A DNA stretch of 64,000 nucleotides from Rhodococcus sp. Leaf278 (lineage in GTDB: Bacteria; Actinomycetota; Actinomycetes; Mycobacteriales; Mycobacteriaceae), in contig NZ_LMRR01000007.1 in assembly GCF_001426085.1 (NCBI RefSeq), positions 105,713 to 169,712 of the forward strand, read 5' to 3'. The position numbers and the translations under genes were made by a program. Shown here piece by piece: positions 1 through 6,192 of the stretch (position 1 is its first letter; the number at the start of each line of letters is the position of its first letter). The notes under the pieces are model-generated. The model saw only the letters and a program-made list of their open reading frames with translations. It was not told the origin of the DNA and did not search any database.

Positions 1-1235
1 CGGGTGACACCACCCTGCTGACGGTCGATATCGACCGATTCAAAGAAATCAACGACACTTTCGGGCGCGGTCTGGGAGATCAGGTCCTGGTGGCGGTCGC
101 CGACAGACTGCGAAGTATCGTCGACGATTCGATCATGTTGGCGCGCTTGGCAGGTGATGAGTTCGTGCTGTGCGGGACGACGAACTCGATGGACCCGACC
201 GCTCTGGCACACGAGGTTCAGCGTCAATTCGCTGCGCCGTTCGAAGTGGGCACCATGACGCTGCTGATCGAGGCGAGTGTGGGTGTCGCGTCGAGCCTTC
301 CCACTGCCGAGGGCGAGGACGAGGCCACCCCGGATCGCCTGGTGCAGCGTGCCGATCTCGCTGTGCAGGCCGCAAAGGCGACGCAATCGCGCGTCGCGTT
401 CTACGACCGCTCCATGGACAGAGACACGAGCGCGCAACTGATCATGCTCGGGGAGTTGACCACCGCACTCGAATCCGACCAGCTCGAGCTGCTGTACCAA
501 CCCCAGGTCGATCTCGACTCGATGACGGTCGTCGGCGTGGAGGCGTTGCTGCGGTGGCATCATCCGAGCGGGACGGTGCTCTCGCCCACTGCTTTTCTGC
601 CCACGGCCGAACGTACCGGGCTCATCCGGCCGCTGACGAGCCACGTGCTCACCCGCGCACTTGCCCAACGCAGCCTCTGGGCAATGGGCGGACTGGATCT
701 CCAGATCGCCGTGAACATCTCGACCCGCAACCTGTTCGACGACACGCTGATCGAGCAAGTGCGCACCGCTCTGCAGGAATTCCACTGTCCTGCCGAACGA
801 TTGACGCTCGAAGTGACCGAGACCTCGGCCATGACCGATCCGGTGGGGGCAACCGAGATGCTGACGATTCTGCATGCGATGGGTGTGCAGGTCGCCATCG
901 ACGACTACGGCACGGGCTACAGCTCGCTCGCCTACATCGAACGGTTGCCGGTGCAGGAGCTCAAGATCGATCGAGCCTTCGTCGGCGGGATGGCCCAGGA
1001 TCCGGCACACGCCGCGATCGTACGGTCGACTGTCGAACTCGCCCGTACTCTGGGGTTGTCGGTGACTGCGGAGGGTGTGGAGGACGAGAGGACGATGACC
1101 GCGCTACGCGAATTGCGGTGCGGGCGTGCCCAGGGATACCACCTCGGCAGACCCACCTCGTCGGATCTGTTACCGACCCTCGTCGCCGAACTGAACGCGC
1201 GTCTGAAAATTGCTACGGGAGAACGGATATCATGA
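1..1235 (+). CDS. GGDEF-EAL cyclic di-GMP signalling protein, 5'-truncated by window edge
   Basis: The reading frame is open from base 3, so the N-terminus lies outside the window. What remains starts inside a GGDEF domain (VDIDRFKEINDTFG); the signature is AGDEF (LARLAGDEFVL), a variant of GGDEF. A complete EAL domain follows, with EALLRW near base 540 and the loop DDYGTGYSSL near base 900. The family makes (GGDEF) or hydrolyses (EAL) cyclic di-GMP; the intact EAL signature makes phosphodiesterase activity the safer guess. It is a paralogue of the protein at 28087-30399, with similar motif order and linker. Its stop overlaps the bluB start as ATGA, so the two are probably co-translated. Confidence 0.93.
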   Translation, partial: GDTTLLTVDIDRFKEINDTFGRGLGDQVLVAVADRLRSIVDDSIMLARLAGDEFVLCGTTNSMDPTALAHEVQRQFAAPFEVGTMTLLIEASVGVASSLPTAEGEDEATPDRLVQRADLAVQAAKATQSRVAFYDRSMDRDTSAQLIMLGELTTALESDQLELLYQPQVDLDSMTVVGVEALLRWHHPSGTVLSPTAFLPTAERTGLIRPLTSHVLTRALAQRSLWAMGGLDLQIAVNISTRNLFDDTLIEQVRTALQEFHCPAERLTLEVTETSAMTDPVGATEMLTILHAMGVQVAIDDYGTGYSSLAYIERLPVQELKIDRAFVGGMAQDPAHAAIVRSTVELARTLGLSVTAEGVEDERTMTALRELRCGRAQGYHLGRPTSSDLLPTLVAELNARLKIATGERIS

Positions 1236-1867
1236 CCGAAGCAGCCTTGTCGGTGTACGCCGCGATTCGATCTCGACGCGATGTCCGGGCCGAGTTCGAC
1301 GGAACCGTCGTCGACGACGACACGCTGCGCCGCATACTCGGTGCCGCGCATCAGGCCCCGAGCGTCGGCAACACCCAGCCCTGGGACTTCGTCGTGGTCC
1401 GCAAGCCCGACACCCTGAACGCATTTGCCACCCACGTCGCACGCTGCCGACAGGACTTCGCCGACAAGCTCGACGCCGAACGCCGAAAGACGTTCGACCC
1501 CATTCGGGTCGAAGGAATCGAAACGAGCGGGACCGGCGTGGTGGTCACCTACGATCCGGACCGTGGAGGACGGCACGTCCTGGGCCGCGACACCGTCGAC
1601 GACACCGGACTGTTCTCTGCTGTACTCGCGATCGAGAACCTCTGGCTGGCAGCAATTGCCGAGAACGTCGGTGTCGGCTGGGTCTCGTTCTACGACGAGT
1701 CTTTTCTCACCGAGTTGCTCGACATCCCCGCACCGGTCCGCCCCATAGCTTGGTTGTGTGTAGGTCCGGTCGAATCATTTCAGGAGGTACCCGATTTGGA
1801 ACGCTTCGGTTGGCGCACCCGGCGTCCGCTCGACGACGCCCTGCACTTCGAGCAGTACCGCCGATGA
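1232..1867 (+). CDS. bluB: 5,6-dimethylbenzimidazole synthase (BluB, nitroreductase fold)
   Basis: The product has 211 residues, normal for BluB, which uses reduced FMN and oxygen to break FMN down to 5,6-dimethylbenzimidazole, the lower ligand of vitamin B12. It has the FMN-binding start SRRDVRAEF, APSVGNTQPWDFV, and the family stretch around LFSAVLAIENLWLAAIAE followed by GVGWVSFYDE. That stretch separates BluB from generic nitroreductases. The ATG overlaps the preceding GGDEF-EAL stop, and its own TGA overlaps the next ATG, so three unrelated functions are coupled. No other cobalamin gene lies in the window. A generic nitroreductase is the less likely alternative. Confidence 0.85.
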   Translation: MTEAALSVYAAIRSRRDVRAEFDGTVVDDDTLRRILGAAHQAPSVGNTQPWDFVVVRKPDTLNAFATHVARCRQDFADKLDAERRKTFDPIRVEGIETSGTGVVVTYDPDRGGRHVLGRDTVDDTGLFSAVLAIENLWLAAIAENVGVGWVSFYDESFLTELLDIPAPVRPIAWLCVGPVESFQEVPDLERFGWRTRRPLDDALHFEQYRR

Positions 1868-2907
1868 GGGCGCGTCTGATTGCAGTGGCGACAGCCTGTG
1901 TGCTGATCGCCGGCTGCTCCGCCGCCGAATCCCCCACCGAACCGTCTACTCCCGCAACGACTCCGGCCGCCGAGCCCGCACAAGCTCCGGATTCGGCCGA
2001 CCCGATCGGCACCGTCGTACCCTTCCCCGGTGCTCCCGAGGGCGTTGTGGTCGGGACGTCCGGAATCGCCGCCGCAGCGGTCCGAGAACCCGACGGTGTG
2101 GTGCTGTTCGACGCGGCAACCGGCACCGTGCGGCAGATGGTTCAGACGACCGGTGCGCCGCGCCACCTCTCGCTCGCCGGCCCCGACGGCCCGGTGCTCG
2201 CCCCGCTCGAAGGCAGCGACGAGCTGGTCGAGGTCTCACTCGACGACGGCGCGATCCTGTCGACCGCCACCGGCGTCGGCCGTCAACCACACGATGCCGT
2301 CTCGACCTCGGACGGCACGATCGTGGCCACCAACGAAATGGGTGGCGGAGTGATCTTCCTGCGCGACGGTTCGGTGTTGTCGGAACTACCGCCGGGGCCG
2401 GTGCAGCCCGGTGGAGTGGCCGCGCTCGGTCCGTACGCGGCAGTCGCGGACGTACAGGGCAACGGCGTGTGGGTGTACGACGGCGCGACGCGTCAGGGGG
2501 TAGGGCAGGCCCCGATCGGTGTCAAGCTCACGCATGCAGTGACGGTGAACGAGACTACGGCCGGATTCGCCGACACCGACGGCGGGGCAGTTCTTCTCGC
2601 GTCGGTCGACAGCGCTGGGGGCATTCGTCAGATCGCGTCGATCGACGCACCGGGCAACCCGTACGGGCTCGCGGTGGACCCCGACCGGCGGCTGCTGTTC
2701 GTGACGCTCACCGCGTCCAACCTCCTGCGGGTGGTCGATGTATCGGACCCCGCCGCTCCGCGCGTCCTGGGCGACGTCCCGACGGTCACCCAGGCCAATT
2801 CGGTTGCGGTCGACCCGCGCACCGGGGACGTGCTGGTGACCGGCAGCGACCCCGGCGCGACGAGTTCGATTCAGATCGTTCCCCGCGCTCTGCTGCCCGC
2901 GGGATGA
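1864..2907 (+). CDS. Secreted lipoprotein, YncE-like beta-propeller
   Basis: The product has 347 residues. The N-terminus MRARLIAVATACVLIAGC is a lipoprotein signal with a lipobox Cys at about residue 18, followed by a Ser/Thr/Pro/Ala-rich linker to about residue 45. The rest is a run of beta-blade repeats (VVLFDAATGTV, LVEVSLDDGAI, LLRVVDVSDPAAPRV, VAVDPRTGDVLVTG) as in YncE/lactonase-like seven-bladed propellers. It is expected on the outer face of the membrane. Ligand and reaction cannot be read from sequence. The ATG overlaps the bluB stop by ATGA. It ends 4 bp before the convergent DUF427 gene. Confidence 0.78.
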   Translation: MRARLIAVATACVLIAGCSAAESPTEPSTPATTPAAEPAQAPDSADPIGTVVPFPGAPEGVVVGTSGIAAAAVREPDGVVLFDAATGTVRQMVQTTGAPRHLSLAGPDGPVLAPLEGSDELVEVSLDDGAILSTATGVGRQPHDAVSTSDGTIVATNEMGGGVIFLRDGSVLSELPPGPVQPGGVAALGPYAAVADVQGNGVWVYDGATRQGVGQAPIGVKLTHAVTVNETTAGFADTDGGAVLLASVDSAGGIRQIASIDAPGNPYGLAVDPDRRLLFVTLTASNLLRVVDVSDPAAPRVLGDVPTVTQANSVAVDPRTGDVLVTGSDPGATSSIQIVPRALLPAG

Positions 2908-2911
2908 GTGA

Positions 2912-3424
2912 TCACCAGCCGTAGGAGCCAGGAATGCCCTTGAACGGGCCGACGACGTCGTCGGTGATCCAGCCCTCGTAGAAACCGCCCTCCTGGGGTC
3001 GGACCGCTTCTCCATCGATTTCGCATTGCAGACGGCTGGGCGAGAACGCGAGGTAGCCCGCGATCGCGGCGAACCTCGGAGTGGGGGTCTCGTAGCTCCA
3101 TCCGGCTGCCTCTGCGACGGCATCTCCGCCGTGCACGTCCCAGTACGTTGCTGCGCCTTTCCATTCGCAGTGCGTCGAGCGGGCCGCGGACGGGGTCAAC
3201 GCGCCCGGAACGACATCCGCTGGCGAGATGTACCAGGTGGGCGGATGGCTCGTCTCGAGTACGCGGTAGGCGGCGGTGGTGCGGGCGATCACCTCGCCGC
3301 CGAGCCGGACAACGAGGGAACGGTTCGAGGACTCGAGCGCGGGTGGACGGGGGTAATCCCAGACGGACTCCTGGCCCGGCTTCGGCTTCTCCGGAACGAC
3401 TGATCTCGGCAAGTGTGTGCTCAT
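2912..3424 (-). CDS. DUF427 domain protein
   Basis: The product has 170 residues from the MSTHLPRS start; an upstream in-frame Met would add 19 residues of unconserved sequence. It has the DUF427 pattern: VWDYPRPP, VRLGGEVIARTTAAYRVLETSHPPTWYISPADV, then HCEWKGAATYWDV and an AWSYETPTP-like segment. DUF427 is a small beta fold of unknown biochemical role, common in actinobacteria. It follows the DUF2637 gene by 22 bp on the same strand and may be co-transcribed with it. No catalytic residues can be assigned. Confidence 0.8.
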   Translation of the reverse strand: MSTHLPRSVVPEKPKPGQESVWDYPRPPALESSNRSLVVRLGGEVIARTTAAYRVLETSHPPTWYISPADVVPGALTPSAARSTHCEWKGAATYWDVHGGDAVAEAAGWSYETPTPRFAAIAGYLAFSPSRLQCEIDGEAVRPQEGGFYEGWITDDVVGPFKGIPGSYGW

Positions 3425-3446
3425 CACTCGATGGTGCCACCGGGCG

Positions 3447-4142
3447 TCACGGGGCGTCGACGGGATAGAGATCGTCCACACGTTCTTCGTCGAGAATCCA
3501 GCGATCCACCTCGTCGAGAGGTTCGACGACGCGTACCGAAGACACCGCTGGTTCGGGCACAGGGTGCTCGATACGGACTCGCTCGACGGGTTCGGGATTC
3601 GGGCGCGGGACCGGCGTGGGGGTGCGCACTTCCGGCTGTGGCTCTTCGATTGGTTGTGGCTGTTCTGCCACCGGAACGAACGCGACGGGCTCGACTGTCT
3701 CGACTGTCTCCGTGACGGCCTCGGGCAGCTCCGCGGGGATACGCACCAGGATGCCCAGCCCGTGTGTCGCGGCCAGCAGGCTCACCGGGGCGACGGTCGC
3801 GATGGCCGCCGACAGAGCAGGGTGCAGCGTGCCGGCGTCGGAGATGAAGGCGTGCATGGCATTTGCGCCGATGCTCACCAGAGCTGCGGTGATCAGCACG
3901 CCCCAGAAGAAGCGTCGGCCACTGCGTTGATCCTCGAACTGGGCGAGCGCGATGACGGAGATGGTGGCCTGGAGAATGGTGCCGTCGACGATCACCGGCC
4001 ACAGCCACGACAGCGATCGCGGGACGCCTGCCATCGTGGCGAGATCCCAGAGTGCGGCGAAGCTCAGCACGAACGACGCGATTCCGATGACGGTGGTGAT
4101 GACGACCGCACTGACGAGCGTCGCACGCAGGACCTTGTTCAT
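3447..4142 (-). CDS. DUF2637 membrane protein with Pro/Glu-rich tail
   Basis: The product has 231 residues. Four hydrophobic segments fill roughly residues 5-130 (VSAVVITTVIGIASFVLSF; WLWPVIVDGTILQATISVIAL; FFWGVLITAALVSIGANAMHAF; ALSAAIATVAPVSLLAATHG), the layout of DUF2637 proteins, some of which occur on actinobacterial conjugative elements. The C-terminal ~100 residues are Pro/Val/Glu-rich and probably disordered. No integrase, replication or transfer gene is nearby, so mobility is not supported here. The function is unknown. Confidence 0.75.
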   Translation of the reverse strand: MNKVLRATLVSAVVITTVIGIASFVLSFAALWDLATMAGVPRSLSWLWPVIVDGTILQATISVIALAQFEDQRSGRRFFWGVLITAALVSIGANAMHAFISDAGTLHPALSAAIATVAPVSLLAATHGLGILVRIPAELPEAVTETVETVEPVAFVPVAEQPQPIEEPQPEVRTPTPVPRPNPEPVERVRIEHPVPEPAVSSVRVVEPLDEVDRWILDEERVDDLYPVDAP

Positions 4143-4190
4143 GGGTCGTCATGAAACACGAACCCACCGACAGGTTCATCGAACGAGAGA

Positions 4191-4493
4191 TCAGGCGGTG
4201 CGGACGGCCCCGCGGTAGACATCGGCGCGGTCGTGAGCGGACATTCCGCCCCACACTCCGTAGGGCTCGTTCGCCTCGAGCGCATGCCGACGGCATTGTT
4301 CGAGAACCGGGCAGCGACCGCAGACCTGCTTGGCGGCCTTTTCTCGCGAGGAGCGGGCGCGGCCTCGTTCACCCTCGGGGTGGAAGAACACGGACGAGTC
4401 CAGACCACGACACAGGCCGTCGAGTTGCCAATCCCACACATCGGCGTTGGGGACGGGAAGTTGGACGGGCCTGGCGGGTGCGCCTCGCACCAT
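4191..4493 (-). CDS. whiB3: WhiB3-type iron-sulfur transcriptional regulator
   Basis: The product has 100 residues. Four cysteines at about 28, 58, 61 and 67 (spacing X29, X2, X5) match the WhiB [4Fe-4S] site, and the G(V/I)WGG turn is present (YGVWGGMS). The N-terminal PNADVWDWQLDGLCRGLDSS and HPEGERGRAR are characteristic of WhiB3 rather than WhiB1/2. WhiB3 is known in mycobacteria as a redox-responsive partner of the principal sigma factor. The start at 4493 is preferred because GAGGAG lies about 7 nt upstream; an upstream Met at 4538 lacks such a site. Direct repeats lie upstream at 4537-4583. Confidence 0.88.
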   Translation of the reverse strand: MVRGAPARPVQLPVPNADVWDWQLDGLCRGLDSSVFFHPEGERGRARSSREKAAKQVCGRCPVLEQCRRHALEANEPYGVWGGMSAHDRADVYRGAVRTA

Positions 4494-4536
4494 GAGCTGT
4501 CTCCTCACTGAAAAGTGAACAAGCTCACCTTCTCTC

Positions 4537-4583
4537 ATTCGTCGTACTTTTACAAGTTCTTTCGTTCATTCGTAGTACTTAAA
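4537..4583. promoter_or_regulatory. Direct repeat pair upstream of whiB3
   Basis: CATTCGTCGTACTTTTA (4537-4553) and CATTCGTAGTACTTAAA (4567-4583) are imperfect direct repeats exactly 30 bp apart, about three helical turns. They lie 44-90 bp upstream of the whiB3 start, in the only AT-rich stretch of the gap. The spacing suggests a site for a regulator that binds direct repeats, but no known consensus was recognised. Confidence 0.4.
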
Positions 4584-4660
4584 AGCAATCGCGCTTGCTT
4601 GAAATGGGCGCGCGCCGACGGCGTCCGGACTTCATCCGCTCGGTTTCGACCGTGTTGAGC

Positions 4661-4724
4661 TGGATCAATGTCCCATTCACGCAGTCTGACTGACTGGAAG
4701 CCGCATTCATCCCAACGGGGCCGG
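4661..4724 (+). repeat. Palindromic intergenic repeat, copy A
   Basis: Copy A reads GGATCAATGTCCCATTCACG, then CAGTCTGACTGACTG, then GCCGCATTCATCCCAACGGG. It is an imperfect inverted repeat around the CAGTC/GACTG centre and shares that core with copies at 8781, 8856 and 33662. It starts 25 bp beyond the gntK stop, in the gap between gntK and whiB3. Like the other copies it sits at a gene 3' end, which fits a REP-like element or a transcription terminator. Confidence 0.7.
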
Positions 4725-4748
4725 CCGGTCGATGCCGACCCAAGGCAA

Positions 4749-5327
4749 TCAGTGACTCTCCGACATCCCCGCGCGCTTCTCGAGCTCGACGAGGACGCGT
4801 TCGGCGATCTTCGTGGGCGGCGGGCCGATGTCGACGACGATGGCGTTCTCGTCCTCACCGAGCGGCTCGAGTGTGGCGATCTGGGTGTCGAGCAACGAGG
4901 ACGGCATGAAGTGGTCCATGCGCGCGTTGAGACGCCCACTGATCCGGTCCTTGGTTCCGGCCAGGTGCACGAAGATCACCTCGGCACCTTCCCTGGATGC
5001 AGCACTGAGCACGTCCCGATACGACCGCTTGAGCGCCGAGCAGGTCACGATCCCGGATCGGCCCGTCGTGGTGTGGTCGGTGATCCACGCCGCGATCACG
5101 TCGAGCCACGGCCACCTGTCCTCGTCCGTCAAGGGCTGACCCGACGCCATCTTCGCCACGTTGGCGTCCGGATGCAGGTCGTCGCCCTCCTGGAGGTCCC
5201 ATTTCAATGCTCCGGCGAGAATGCCCGCCACCGTCGACTTACCCGATCCCGATACGCCCATCACCACGAGAACCGGATGATGCGCTCTGCCTGTCGTCTC
5301 CGCTGCCATCCCTCGATACTGCTCCAT
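4749..5327 (-). CDS. gntK: Gluconokinase
   Basis: The product has 192 residues, the usual size of GntK-type gluconokinases, which phosphorylate gluconate to 6-phosphogluconate for the pentose phosphate pathway. The P-loop GVSGSGKS is at about residues 24-31. Family motifs follow: LQEGDDLHPDANVAKMASGQPLTDEDRWPWL, CSALKRSYRD and FVHLAGTKDRISGRLNARMDHFMPSSLLDTQIATLE, here paraphrased by key segments. A second Met at residue 7 is a possible start; neither has a clear ribosome site. It is divergent from a GntR regulator across 62 bp. No gluconate permease lies next to it. Confidence 0.92.
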   Translation of the reverse strand: MEQYRGMAAETTGRAHHPVLVVMGVSGSGKSTVAGILAGALKWDLQEGDDLHPDANVAKMASGQPLTDEDRWPWLDVIAAWITDHTTTGRSGIVTCSALKRSYRDVLSAASREGAEVIFVHLAGTKDRISGRLNARMDHFMPSSLLDTQIATLEPLGEDENAIVVDIGPPPTKIAERVLVELEKRAGMSESH

Positions 5328-5389
5328 CGAGGTCGTGCAGATCGGACAGACGCGAGAAACCGGGCGAGCCGTGGGACGATCGAGCGAAC

Positions 5390-6133
5390 ATGACCGAGAC
5401 CAACGACTTCCGCCAATTGCACGATTCGGTGCTCGACGAGCTCGGTCGCGACATCGTCAGCGGCGCAATCCCGAGCGGAACCCGAATCTCGGCCGACGAC
5501 GTCGCCGTGCGATTCACCGTCTCGCGAACGGTCGTACGGGAAGTGGTTCGGGTTCTCGAGTCGCTGGGGTTGCTGACCGTGCGGCGGCGCGTCGGGATCA
5601 CCGTGCAGAGCTCCGACAACTGGAATTCGCTGGATCCGGTGGTCATCCGTTGGCAGCTGGCCGGGCCCGCTCGTGCCGAGCAACTGCTACTGCTCAGCGA
5701 ATTGCGTTCGGGCATCGAGCCTTTGGCGGCCAAGCTGGCTGCCCACCGGGCCACGCCCGAGCAGTGCGGCGCACTGACGGCCGCCGTCATCGGAATGTCG
5801 TCGACGTCCCGCGCGGCCGACTCCGAGGCGTATCTCGAACACGATTGCAACTTTCATCGGACGTTGCTCGCCGCGTCGGGCAATCCGATGTTGCGGTCGA
5901 TGTCCGACATCGTCGTGGAGGTGCTCGCCGGCCGCACCCGGCACGCCCTGATGTCACGGCAGGCAGATCCGGAGGCGATCCGTCTGCACGGGGTGGTCGC
6001 CTCGTCGATCCAGTCCGGTGACGCCGACGCCGCGCAGCGAGCCATGTTGGCCATCGTCACCAAGTCCGCCGCGTCGATGTCGGCGGCCTCGGGTGTGACG
6101 CCGTCGCCCGGTCTGGTGCCCGACCAGCAGTGA
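5390..6133 (+). CDS. GntR/FadR-family regulator, probable gluconate repressor
   Basis: The product has 247 residues. The N-terminal winged helix covers about residues 8-75 (LGRDIVSGAIPSGTRIS, SRTVVREVVRVLESLGLLTVRRRVGITV) and the C-terminal FCD effector domain about 95-225, with the metal-ligand pattern ELRSGIEP, EHDCNFHRTLL and LHGVV. It is divergent from gntK, the classical arrangement for a gluconate-responsive repressor. ATG 5390 was chosen because upstream in-frame Mets would run into the divergent promoter. The link to gluconate is by context. Confidence 0.85.
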   Translation: MTETNDFRQLHDSVLDELGRDIVSGAIPSGTRISADDVAVRFTVSRTVVREVVRVLESLGLLTVRRRVGITVQSSDNWNSLDPVVIRWQLAGPARAEQLLLLSELRSGIEPLAAKLAAHRATPEQCGALTAAVIGMSSTSRAADSEAYLEHDCNFHRTLLAASGNPMLRSMSDIVVEVLAGRTRHALMSRQADPEAIRLHGVVASSIQSGDADAAQRAMLAIVTKSAASMSAASGVTPSPGLVPDQQ

Positions 6134-6192
6134 TACGCCGAGCGCGCGAAGCCAGGTACGCCGAGACGAGGTTCATCGCCTAGATTCGACGC

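Noticed and set aside
3447..4493. Mobile-element remnant suggested by DUF2637 next to a WhiB gene
   Set aside because: No integrase, replication gene, direct-repeat ends or tRNA target; WhiB3 is a core gene.
5328..5389. GntR operator between gntK and its regulator
   Set aside because: A site is expected here but no convincing inverted repeat could be read in the 62 bp.
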